Source: Klenkia terrae
GTDB lineage: Bacteria; Actinomycetota; Actinomycetes; Mycobacteriales; Geodermatophilaceae
Reading direction: 5' to 3'
DNA: 40,795 nucleotides
NCBI RefSeq assembly: GCF_900491935.1
Contig: NZ_UEXK01000004.1
Coordinates: 1,695,305 to 1,736,099 of the forward strand
Shown: positions 24,794 through 32,331 of the stretch, one piece after another
How positions within the stretch are numbered: position 1 is the stretch's first letter
Layout of the letters: each line of letters opens with the position of its first letter
Program-made: the position numbers and the translations under genes
The notes under the pieces: generated by a model
Seen by the model: only the letters and a program-made list of their open reading frames with translations
What the model was told of the DNA's origin: nothing
The model's database searches: none

Positions 24794-24943
24794 GCCGCCT
24801 ACCGAGTTAGCTGACGGATTCGGACGGGAAGTTCGCCCGGCACGTCGACCTGGGTGGTCGTCGTGCTTCACCCCAGTGCTGCGGTGGGTCCCCGGTCCAC
24901 GTCCGCCCCGGTGGTGCTGGAGGGGCGGCTGTGGTTCGGCGGC
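24794..24943 (-). ncRNA. c-di-AMP riboswitch (ydaO-yuaA type)
   Basis: Read on the minus strand the leader contains the fixed motifs of this class in order. These are CCGGGGACCC with CACTGGGGTGAAGC, then GGGCGAACTTCCCGTCCGA, then ATCCGTCAGCTAAC and CGGTAGGCGGC. The closing stem pairs GCCGCC (24943-24938) with GGCGGC (24799-24794). In this family binding of cyclic di-AMP usually lowers expression. After the closing stem, CCGCC (24773-24769) just before the start codon could pair with the GGCGG of that stem, a possible switch; this is inference. It controls the NlpC/P60 gene. Confidence 0.92.
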
Positions 24944-24997
24944 GTCCGGCCGGTGCCACCAGGGAGAGGTGGCGGAACGATCCGTCCGGACGTGGCG

Positions 24998-25026
24998 ACG
25001 GTAAGGGGGTTGCCGACTCGTGACAA
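24998..25026 (-). promoter_or_regulatory. Promoter of the riboswitch-NlpC transcript
   Basis: On the minus strand TTGTCA (25026-25021), a 17-base spacer and TACCGT (25003-24998) form a good sigma-A-type promoter. RNA would begin near 24991, giving a leader of about 227 bases that contains the entire riboswitch. Confidence 0.7.
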
Positions 25027-25140
25027 GTGAGGCCCCCGCGATTGTGGACTTCTCCACGTCTGCGCCCGGAACACGCCATGAGCACGCTCACAACGCGTGA
25101 GCGGACGACTGCGACCCCGCCGGTCGGTCACCATGCCGGG

Positions 25141-26664
25141 ATGCGCTTCGACGTGGTGGTGGTGGGCGGCGGTCACAACGGTCTGGTCGCGGCGGCGTAC
25201 CTGGCCCGGGCCGGCCGGTCGGTGCTGGTCCTGGAGCGCCGGGCCGGCCTGGGCGGGGCGGCGGTGAGCGAGCAGGTCTTCCCCGGCGTCGACGTCCGGT
25301 TGTCGGCCTACTCCTACCTGGTCAGCCTGCTGCCCGACCGGGTCGTGGCCGACCTGGACCTCGACGTCCGGCTGGCCGACCGGGCGGTCAGCTCGGCCAC
25401 CCTGCTCGGCGACCGTGCACCGGTCGTGGAGCGCGACCCCGGCCCGGTCACCGCGCAGTCGTTCCGCGACCTCACCGGGTCCGACGCCGAGTGGGCCGGC
25501 TGGCAGCGCTTCTACGACCGGCTGGCCACCCTGGCCGAGGACCTCTCCCCCACGCTGGTCGAGCCGTTGCCGACCACCGCCGAGCTGGAGCGTCGGCTGC
25601 GCGACCGGCAGCTGTACCGCGACCTGCTCGAGCGCCCGCTGGCCGACGTGGTCGCCGACCACCTGGACTCCGACGTCGCCCGCGGGATCGCGCTCACGGA
25701 CGGGCTGATCGGCACCTCCGCCGACGTGCACGCCGCCGACGGGCTGGCCGGCCGCTGCTTCCTGTACCACCTGGTCGGCAACGGCACGGGCCTCTGGCGG
25801 GTGCCGGTCGGCGGCATGGGGGCGGTCAGCGGCGCGATGGCCGACGCCGCCCGCCGGGGCGGCGCCGAGCTCCGCACCCGGGCGACGGTGACCGCGGTCG
25901 AGACCCGCGACGACGGCGTCACGGTGCACTGGACCGACGACGACGGGACGACGCACGCGGTGGACGCCGGCCACGTGGTCGCCGGCTGCGCGCCGGCCGT
26001 GCTCGACGAGCTGACCGGGGCGGCGCCGGGCCCCCGGCCGGTGGGCGCCCAGCTCAAGGTGAACATGGTGCTGACCCGGCTGCCCCGCACCCGGTCGGGC
26101 CTGGACCCGGCGGTCGCGTTCGGCGGCACCTGCCACGTCGACGAGGCCGCCTCGCAGATCGACGCCGCCTGGGCGCAGTCCTCGGCCGGCCGGCTGCCCG
26201 ACGTCATCCCGTTCGAGGTGTACTGCCACTCCCTCACCGACCCCTCGATCGTCGGGGACACCGGGCTGCACACGCTGACCCTGTTCGGGCTGCACACCCC
26301 GGCCGACCTGTTCACCGCCGACCCGGTCGGCACCCGCGAGGAGGCGGTCCGCCGTGTGGTGGCCCAGCTGGACGCCCAGCTCGAGGAGCCGCTGGCCGAC
26401 TGCCTGGCCACCGACGGGGAGGGCCGCCCGTGCCTGCAGGCGTCATCCCCGCTGGACGTCGAGGCCTCGCTCGCCATGCCGGGCGGGCACATCTTCCACG
26501 GCGACCTGGCCTGGCCGGTGGCGACCGAGGCGCAGCCGGCGGGCACCTGGGGCGCGGCCACCGCCCACCCGCGCGTGGTGGCGGCGTCCAGCGGCGGCAC
26601 GGTCCGCGGCGGTGCCGTCAGCGGCCTGGGCGGCTACGCGGCCGCCCGCCACCTGTTGGGGTGA
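25141..26664 (+). CDS. FAD-dependent oxidoreductase, phytoene desaturase/PYROXD2-like
   Basis: This 507-residue flavoprotein starts with the dinucleotide-binding fold FDVVVVGGGHNGLVAAAYLARAGRSVLVLERR (about residues 3-35), followed by GLGGAAVSEQVFPGV. The H-N-G variant of the Gly motif, the YHLVGNGTGLWRVPVGGMGAVSGAM stretch and the C-terminal HIFHGDLAWP plus GGTVRGGAVSGLGGYAAARHLL are typical. They match the bacterial relatives of PYROXD2 and carotenoid desaturases. The substrate is unknown; there are no carotenoid genes nearby. ATG 25141 starts the fold directly and has only a CACCAT box 6 bases before it. ATG 25078 would add 21 residues with a poor ribosome binding site. It is divergent from the riboswitch-controlled gene. 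Confidence 0.85.
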   Translation: MRFDVVVVGGGHNGLVAAAYLARAGRSVLVLERRAGLGGAAVSEQVFPGVDVRLSAYSYLVSLLPDRVVADLDLDVRLADRAVSSATLLGDRAPVVERDPGPVTAQSFRDLTGSDAEWAGWQRFYDRLATLAEDLSPTLVEPLPTTAELERRLRDRQLYRDLLERPLADVVADHLDSDVARGIALTDGLIGTSADVHAADGLAGRCFLYHLVGNGTGLWRVPVGGMGAVSGAMADAARRGGAELRTRATVTAVETRDDGVTVHWTDDDGTTHAVDAGHVVAGCAPAVLDELTGAAPGPRPVGAQLKVNMVLTRLPRTRSGLDPAVAFGGTCHVDEAASQIDAAWAQSSAGRLPDVIPFEVYCHSLTDPSIVGDTGLHTLTLFGLHTPADLFTADPVGTREEAVRRVVAQLDAQLEEPLADCLATDGEGRPCLQASSPLDVEASLAMPGGHIFHGDLAWPVATEAQPAGTWGAATAHPRVVAASSGGTVRGGAVSGLGGYAAARHLLG

Positions 26665-26733
26665 CCCACCGGACATCCCGTCCACAACCGTGACGCCCGC
26701 CGGGCTCAGGGATGGGATGATCCGGAGGTGACG

Positions 26734-27405
26734 GTGTCCATGCTCGACCGGGCCATCTACTCCTTCGGGGATGTGGACCGCCTCGTCGGCCTGCCCGCTG
26801 GCACCGCCCGTCGTTGGCTCGACGGGTACGAGCGCTCAGGGTCCCGCTACGAACCCGTTCTCCGCGAGCACTCCGACGGTTCGGCGGCCGTCACCTGGGG
26901 TGAGCTCGTCGAGGCCCGCCTGCTCGCCGAGTTCCGTTCCCGCAAGGTGTCCATGCAGAGGATGCGTCCGGCGGTCGCTGCCCTGCGCGACGAGTTCGGG
27001 CGTTACCCCCTGGCCCATGCGCGCCCCTTCCTGACCGTCGACAACCGAGAGCTCGTCCGCCGCATGCAGGATCGACTCGAGCTGGACCCCGACCTGAGTC
27101 TCGTGGTCGTTCGCAACGGTCAGGTGGTCCTGTCGGCCGCTGCGGAGCGGTTCCAGCACTCGGTGCACTACGAGGACGACGCCGTCGCACTCATCCGGCC
27201 TTCCGCAGCGACACCTGACGTGACCATGGACCCCGCCCGGTCCTTCGGGCAGCCGACTGTCCGAGGAATCCGTACCGACGCCATCGCCGAGGACTTCCGC
27301 GCCGGCAGCGAGAGGGACGAACTGGTCGAGCTGTACGACTTGACGCCGACCTTGGTGGATCAAGCGATTCGATTCGAGCTGATCGCCGCCCGCGACGCCG
27401 CCTGA
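26734..27405 (+). CDS. DUF433 antitoxin with MerR-like N-terminus
   Basis: This 223-residue protein has a helix-turn-helix-like N-terminus (YSFGDVDRLVGLPAGTARRWLDGYERSG, about 9-36) and a middle part with VTWGELVEARLLAEFR. The C-terminal DUF433 domain is about residues 165-217 (ARSFGQPTVRGIRTDAIAEDFRAG..DELVELYDLTPTLVDQAIRFE). DUF433 proteins of this long form are usually paired with a PIN-like toxin, and the next gene fits. GTG 26734 is 5 bases after GGAGG; GTG 26728 overlaps that ribosome binding site and was rejected. Codon use is looser than in neighbours (many TCA, GAA, GTT, CGT, GCT), suggesting acquisition by transfer. The HTH suggests it represses its own operon. Confidence 0.82.
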   Translation: MSMLDRAIYSFGDVDRLVGLPAGTARRWLDGYERSGSRYEPVLREHSDGSAAVTWGELVEARLLAEFRSRKVSMQRMRPAVAALRDEFGRYPLAHARPFLTVDNRELVRRMQDRLELDPDLSLVVVRNGQVVLSAAAERFQHSVHYEDDAVALIRPSAATPDVTMDPARSFGQPTVRGIRTDAIAEDFRAGSERDELVELYDLTPTLVDQAIRFELIAARDAA

Positions 27406-27408
27406 CCG

Positions 27409-27828
27409 GTGGCCGCGCTGGCGGGGGTCACGTTCTTCGCCGACGAGAACTGCCTCGGCATGGCCCGTTGCCTCTTGAAGGAGGGCCGGGACGACGTCGT
27501 GCACCCGGGCCACGTCCTGCTGCCCGACGTACCTCTCGGTTGCCCGGACCTCGAATGGATGGCGACCATCGCACGCCACGACCTCGTCGTCCTCACCCGC
27601 GACAGACGCATCCGGACCCGGCCGGCGGAGTTGACCGAGTACCGGTCTCAAGGCCTGCGCGTGGTGTTCCTCGCCGGGAAGACCGATCGACGACCCAGCG
27701 AACAGGCGGCACTGTTCCTGCGACACGAGACCCGTCTGCGACGGGAGATGGTCAAGCGAGGCCCTGGTCCATGGGCGCTGACGATGAGCGAACGCGACCT
27801 CCGGCCGATCGACCTGCCCGACAACTGA
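27409..27828 (+). CDS. PIN-like toxin (VapC45/DUF5615 type)
   Basis: This is a 139-residue probable ribonuclease toxin. FFADENCLG gives the first acidic pair (Asp12, Glu13). GCPDLEWMATIARHDLVVLTRDRRIRTRPAE gives Asp47, Glu49 and Asp65, the layout of the PIN-like VapC45/DUF5615 group, where acidic residues hold a metal ion for RNA cutting. A Lys/Arg-rich C-terminal part follows. GTG 27409 starts 3 bases after the DUF433 stop, so the two are translated together. The family pairing and coupling argue for a toxin-antitoxin module, and all the expected acidic residues seem to be present, so it is probably active. The RNA target is unknown. Confidence 0.8.
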   Translation: MAALAGVTFFADENCLGMARCLLKEGRDDVVHPGHVLLPDVPLGCPDLEWMATIARHDLVVLTRDRRIRTRPAELTEYRSQGLRVVFLAGKTDRRPSEQAALFLRHETRLRREMVKRGPGPWALTMSERDLRPIDLPDN

Positions 27829-27848
27829 CCACCTGCTAGACAGCGGGG

Positions 27849-28964
27849 GTGGAGACGACCGGCGCGGTGCTGCGCGGCGAGGGTGGCCGGTACGAACTGG
27901 TGACGCTGGAGGTCGGCGACCCCGGCCCCGGTGAGGTGCTGGTCGAGATGGCCTACGCCGGGCTCTGCCACTCCGACGAGCACCTGCGGCACTCCAACGC
28001 CGGCGGGAAGTACCCGATCGTCGGCGGCCACGAGGGCTCGGGCGTCGTCCTGGCCGTCGGGCCGGGCGTGCGCCGGGTCGCCCCGGGCGACCACGTGGTG
28101 GCCAGCTTCCTGCCCGCCTGCGGCACCTGCCGGTGGTGCGCGTCGGGCCGGTCCAACCTGTGCGACCTGGGCGCCACCATCGCCACCGGTCAGCTGCCCA
28201 CCGGCACCTGGCCGTTCCGGCTGGACGGCGAGCCGCTGGGCGGGTTCTGCATGGTCGGCGCGTTCGCCCGGCACTCGCTGCTCAGCGAGGCCTCCTGCAT
28301 CCGGATCGACCCGTGGCTGCCGCTGGACACCGCGGCGCTGATGGCCTGCAGCGTGCCCACCGGGTGGGGCTCGGCGGTCTACGCCGGCGGCACCCGCCCC
28401 GGGGACACCGTCGTCGTCGTCGGCTGCGGCGGGGTGGGCGCCAACGCGGTGCAGGGCGCCGTCCACGCCGGGGCGTCGAACATCGTCGCCGTCGACCCGG
28501 TCGCGTTCCGCCGGGAGTTCGCCGAGTCCGTCGGCGCCACGCACGCCGTCGAGGACACCCGGAGCGCGGCGATGCTCGCCCGCGAGCTGACCCGGGGCAA
28601 CGGCGCCGACGTCGTCGTCCTCGCGGTCGGGGCCACCGCCGCCGAGGGCACCCGCCAGGCCGCCCGCTGCCTGGGCAAGGGCGGAACGCTGGTGCTGACG
28701 GCGCTGGCCGACATCGGCTCCGACGTCACGGTGTCGCTGCAGGGCAACGGGCTCACCGTCTACGAGCACCGCATCCAGGGCGCGCTGTTCGGCAGCTGCA
28801 ACGCCCACCGCGACGTCCCGATGCTGCTGCGGCTGGCCAGCGAGGGGAAGCTCGAGCTGGACCGGCTGGTCACCCGCCGGTACGCCCTGGACCAGCTCGA
28901 GCAGGGCTTCGCCGACCAGGCCGCCGGCGAGACCATCCGCGGCCTGCTGGTGCACGCGGACTGA
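27849..28964 (+). CDS. Zinc alcohol dehydrogenase, NDMA-dependent (nicotinoprotein) type
   Basis: A 371-residue medium-chain dehydrogenase that oxidises alcohols to aldehydes. Catalytic zinc ligands are Cys40 and His61-Glu62; the structural zinc is held by Cys91, 94, 97 and 105 (ACGTCRWCASGRSNLC). The cofactor fold has VVVVGCGGVGANAVQGAVHAGA. The wording LCHSDEHL, GGHEGSGVV and MACSVPTGWGSAVYAGGTRPGDTV matches the NDMA-dependent alcohol dehydrogenases of Actinomycetota. In those, NAD stays bound and electrons leave through another carrier, thought to be mycofactocin. GTG 27849 is 20 bases after the toxin stop, with TAGACA 6 bases ahead. Its stop touches the stop of the converging permease gene without a gap. 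It is not clearly part of a pathway here. Confidence 0.87.
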   Translation: METTGAVLRGEGGRYELVTLEVGDPGPGEVLVEMAYAGLCHSDEHLRHSNAGGKYPIVGGHEGSGVVLAVGPGVRRVAPGDHVVASFLPACGTCRWCASGRSNLCDLGATIATGQLPTGTWPFRLDGEPLGGFCMVGAFARHSLLSEASCIRIDPWLPLDTAALMACSVPTGWGSAVYAGGTRPGDTVVVVGCGGVGANAVQGAVHAGASNIVAVDPVAFRREFAESVGATHAVEDTRSAAMLARELTRGNGADVVVLAVGATAAEGTRQAARCLGKGGTLVLTALADIGSDVTVSLQGNGLTVYEHRIQGALFGSCNAHRDVPMLLRLASEGKLELDRLVTRRYALDQLEQGFADQAAGETIRGLLVHAD

Positions 28965-29858
28965 TCAGCCCTTGACCGCCCCCTCGTTGGCCCCGCCGAC
29001 GAAGTAGCGCTGGAAGACGAAGAAGACGACGGCCACCGGGATGGTCATCAGCAGCGCGGCACCCAGGGTGAGCGGGAACTGGTTGCCCGAGCCCAGCTGG
29101 CCGGTCGTCAGCGTCGCCACGCCCTTGGTCAGCGTGTAGAGGTCCCGGTCCTGGGACGCCACGATGAAGTGCGGCAGCTCGTTCCACGACGCCTGGAAGC
29201 TGAGGATGGTCAGCGTGATCAGCGCCGGGCGGGCCATCGGCAGCACGACCGACCAGAACACCCGGAAGGTGCCGGCGCCGTCGATCCGCGCCGCCTCCTC
29301 GATCGAGGCCGGGACCGACTCGAAGAACTGCTTCATGATGAAGATGCCCGCGGCGTCGGCGACCAGCGGCAGGAACAGCGCCACCGGGGTGTCGTAGATG
29401 CCGAGCTGGTTGAGCACCAGGAACTTCGGGATCAGCAGGACGACGCCGGGCACCGCCATGACCGCCAGGACGGCGCTGAACACCGCCGACCGGCCGCGGA
29501 AGTGCAACCGGGCCAGCGCGTAGCCGGCGAGGGAGTCCAGGAACACCCGCAGGCCGGTGACCAGCACCGACACCCAGACCGAGTTGAACGCCCACAGCCC
29601 GAAGTCGGTGTCGAACAGCCGGCCGAACGCGGCCGCGGTGAGCGGGTCGGGCAGGAGCGCCAGCGGGTTGTTCGTGGCGTCGCCGTTGGTCTTGAACGAC
29701 GTCACGACCTGGATGAGGAACGGGTACAGGTAGACGACGGAGAAGAAGACCAGCACGACGTAGGCCAGGAAGCGGCCCACCTGCCGGCCGGGCAGCCGGC
29801 GGCGGGGTGCCTCCGGCGCTGGGGCGTCGTCGACGGGGGTCTCGAGGGTGGTGGTCAC
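28965..29858 (-). CDS. Sugar ABC transporter permease, MalG type
   Basis: This 297-residue inner-membrane subunit of a carbohydrate importer has six hydrophobic helices. The cytoplasmic loop EEAARIDGAGTFRVFWSVVLPMARPALITL is the EAA motif that contacts the ATPase. The C-terminus QRYFVGGANEGAVKG is typical of the MalG/CUT1 branch. GTG 29858 begins 4 bases after the stop of the partner permease. It is the last gene of the importer operon, and its stop directly abuts the stop of the converging alcohol dehydrogenase gene, with the palindrome CTGATCAG across both. Confidence 0.92.
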   Translation of the reverse strand: MTTTLETPVDDAPAPEAPRRRLPGRQVGRFLAYVVLVFFSVVYLYPFLIQVVTSFKTNGDATNNPLALLPDPLTAAAFGRLFDTDFGLWAFNSVWVSVLVTGLRVFLDSLAGYALARLHFRGRSAVFSAVLAVMAVPGVVLLIPKFLVLNQLGIYDTPVALFLPLVADAAGIFIMKQFFESVPASIEEAARIDGAGTFRVFWSVVLPMARPALITLTILSFQASWNELPHFIVASQDRDLYTLTKGVATLTTGQLGSGNQFPLTLGAALLMTIPVAVVFFVFQRYFVGGANEGAVKG

Positions 29859-29862
29859 GCGG

Positions 29863-31023
29863 TCACCGTCCGGCCTGGAAGAAGGTGGTCTTGGACGACG
29901 CCGCCCGGGCCCGCTGGGTGGCCTTGAGCGCCTTCTTCTCGGCGGCGGCGTCCTTGTCGCGCATGAGGAACCGCTGCACCGAGGTGAGCACGATGATGAT
30001 CGCGAACAGCACGAACGACATCGCGGCCGCGCGGCCCCACTGGCCGCTGACGAACGCCGAGGTGTAGCTGAGGAACGCCGGGGTGAGCGTGGTCTTGGCC
30101 GGGTTGCCCTGGCTGATCAGGTAGACCTGGTCGAACACCTGCCAGGTGCCGATCAGGCCCAGGGTGATGACGAGGAACAAGGTCGGCCGCAGCGCCGGCA
30201 GCGTGACCGCGCGGAACCGCTGCCAGGAGTTGGCGCCGTCCATCACCGCCGCCTCGCGGACGTCGTTGGGCACGTCCTGCAGCGCGGCCAGGAACATCAG
30301 CATGTAGCCACCGGCCGACGTCCAGACCACCAGCAAGATCAGCGCGGCCAGCGCGATCGACGGCCCGGACAGCCAGTCCCACCAGGACAGCCCGAGCGGG
30401 CCGCCATCGGTCAGCGCGGCCGGCGGGGAGTCGGCGTCCCAGAACCCGAGGCCGTCGCCGATCAGGTGCAGCAGGCCGCGGGAGTCGCTGAACCAGTTGG
30501 GCCCGTCGATGCCGACCAGGCCGAGCAGGCCGTTGACCGCCCCGCCGCCGGTGAACAGGAAGATGAACACCAGGCTGATCGCCACCGAGCTGGTGACGGT
30601 CGGGAAGTAGAACGCCGTCCGGAAGAAGCCCTTGGCCCGGATCTTCGAGTTGAGCACCAGCGCCAGGCCGAGCGCGATCGCCGTCTGCAGCGGGACCACC
30701 AGCAGGACGTACCAGGCGTTGTTGCGCAGGGCGGTCATGAAGTCCTGCCGGGCCAGGCCCGGCTCGGTCAGGATCGCGGCGTAGTTGTCGAACCCGACGA
30801 AGCCGACCTGGCCGGTGAACGGCGATCCCCGCCCGCGCCAGTCGGTGAGGCTGACCCAGAACGCCATGAGGATCGGGATCAACACGAAGAGCCCGATCAG
30901 CACGAGCTGCGGGGCGGCGAAGGACCAGCCGGCCCGCCCCTGCCCGGCCCGGGACGAGCTGCGCCCCGACCCCCGCGGGGAGGCGGTCGCCAGGGCCCCT
31001 GCGGGAGCCGGGGCCGCGGTCAT
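29863..31023 (-). CDS. Sugar ABC transporter permease, MalF type
   Basis: This 386-residue partner permease has a Ser/Arg-rich N-terminus, then six main hydrophobic helices, starting QLVLIGLFVLIPILMAFWVSLTDW. The family's EAA loop reads REAAVMDGANSWQRFRAVTLPALRPTLFLV. Between helices there is an insertion (about 175-225, GPNWFSDSRGLLHLIGDGLGFWDADSPPAALTDGG) that is longer than in most CUT1 permeases. ATG 31023 overlaps the binding-protein stop (ATGA). The C-terminus is a basic, Lys/Ala-rich tail (about 350-386). Confidence 0.92.
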   Translation of the reverse strand: MTAAPAPAGALATASPRGSGRSSSRAGQGRAGWSFAAPQLVLIGLFVLIPILMAFWVSLTDWRGRGSPFTGQVGFVGFDNYAAILTEPGLARQDFMTALRNNAWYVLLVVPLQTAIALGLALVLNSKIRAKGFFRTAFYFPTVTSSVAISLVFIFLFTGGGAVNGLLGLVGIDGPNWFSDSRGLLHLIGDGLGFWDADSPPAALTDGGPLGLSWWDWLSGPSIALAALILLVVWTSAGGYMLMFLAALQDVPNDVREAAVMDGANSWQRFRAVTLPALRPTLFLVITLGLIGTWQVFDQVYLISQGNPAKTTLTPAFLSYTSAFVSGQWGRAAAMSFVLFAIIIVLTSVQRFLMRDKDAAAEKKALKATQRARAASSKTTFFQAGR

Positions 31024-32258
31024 CCGCCGATCGCCTGCTCGAGGTTGGTCTGGGTGGACTGCAGGATCTCGGCCGGGTCACCGGTCTCGATCGCCCCCAG
31101 CTGGCTGTCGAAGTCCTGCAGCACCGGCTCGACGCCCGGTGCGTTGACCGGCCCCTGCGCGTAGTCGGCACCCGCGATGTAGGCCTCCCGCTCGGGGAAC
31201 TGCTGCAGGTAGGCGTCGGCCAGGGACTGGCGCGAGGGGAGCACACCGGTGTCCTGGGTCAGCGGGGTCATCGCGTCGGCGCCGGTCAGGTAGGTGGCCA
31301 GGTCGACCGCGGCGTCCTGCGCGTCGCTGTCGGCGGCCACGGCCAGGCAGTTGGTGAACGACAGCGTGCCCGAGCCGCCGGGGCCCTCAGGCAGCGGGAC
31401 GACGGTGTAGCCGACGTCCGGGTAGTCGTTGGCCATGCCGCCGACCAGCCAATTGCCCTCGATGGTCATCGCGGCCTTGCCGGTGCCCAGGGCCTCCACG
31501 CCGTCCCCGGCGTCGACGTCACCCGGGAAGCTGAAGCTGCCGGCCTGCAGGTTGGTCTGCAGGTACTGCAGCGCCTCGAGGTTCTCCGGGCTGTCCGCGG
31601 TGACCTCGCCGCCGTCCTCCGACAGGAACCAGCCGCCGCCCTCGACCATGAACGCACCGACCCGGTCCCGGGTGGCGTTGACGACCAGGCCGGTCTGCTC
31701 GCCGGTGGTCAGCCGCTGGGCGACCGTCGCCAGCTGCTCCCACGTGGTCGGGTAGTCGGCCTCGGTCAGGCCGGCGGCCGACCAGGCGGCGTCGTTGATC
31801 TCCAGCGCCAGGGTGGAGAAGTCCTTGGGCAGGCAGTACTGCGTGTCCTGGTAGGTGAACGCGTCGACCAGGTTCGGGTAGAAGTCGTCGAGGTCGTCGA
31901 CCTGGTCCAGGTAGGGGAACAGGTTGCCGGCGTCGGCCTGGTCGGCCAGCCGGCTGGCGTCGAGGTAGAAGACGTCGGGCGGGTTGCCGCCGGCGAAGCC
32001 CTGGGCCAGCTCCTGGGAGAGGTCGGCGGCGACCTGGACGTCGACGGTGTTGCCCGACTCCTCCTCGTAGGCGTCGACCTGGGACTGCACGGCCTGGGTC
32101 TCGGCGTCGCCGGAGCTGGCGATGAGCATGGTGAGCGAGGCGCTGCCCGACTCCTGCTGCTCGGCGCCGTCGTCGAAGCCACCACCGCAGGCGGCGGCCA
32201 GGGACAGCGCGGCGACGGCGACGGCGGCCTGCGCGGACCGGCGGATGGGGTGTCTCAC
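31020..32258 (-). CDS. Sugar-binding lipoprotein of the ABC importer
   Basis: This 412-residue family 1 solute-binding protein captures the sugar outside the cell. The signal peptide ends in the lipobox LAAAC (Cys24), followed by a Gly/acidic linker. The mature part shows NPPDVFYLDASRLADQADAGNLFPYL, PKDFSTLALEINDAAWSAAGL, TTWEQLATVAQRL and GKAAMTIEGNWLVGG, all standard for MalE-like proteins of the CUT1 group. GTG 32258 follows AGAGGAGGAACCCCGA. It lies 73 bases after the lacI-type gene with no promoter or operator visible between, so it is probably read from the lacI promoter. No ATPase gene is present; actinobacteria often use one shared MsiK-type ATPase for such importers. Confidence 0.93.
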   Translation of the reverse strand: MRHPIRRSAQAAVAVAALSLAAACGGGFDDGAEQQESGSASLTMLIASSGDAETQAVQSQVDAYEEESGNTVDVQVAADLSQELAQGFAGGNPPDVFYLDASRLADQADAGNLFPYLDQVDDLDDFYPNLVDAFTYQDTQYCLPKDFSTLALEINDAAWSAAGLTEADYPTTWEQLATVAQRLTTGEQTGLVVNATRDRVGAFMVEGGGWFLSEDGGEVTADSPENLEALQYLQTNLQAGSFSFPGDVDAGDGVEALGTGKAAMTIEGNWLVGGMANDYPDVGYTVVPLPEGPGGSGTLSFTNCLAVAADSDAQDAAVDLATYLTGADAMTPLTQDTGVLPSRQSLADAYLQQFPEREAYIAGADYAQGPVNAPGVEPVLQDFDSQLGAIETGDPAEILQSTQTNLEQAIGG

Positions 32259-32331
32259 TCGGGGTTCCTCCTCTGCGGTCGGCCGTCGGCGTCGGTGCCG
32301 TCGGCCGGGTGGTGCGGGGTGGGTCGGGTGG

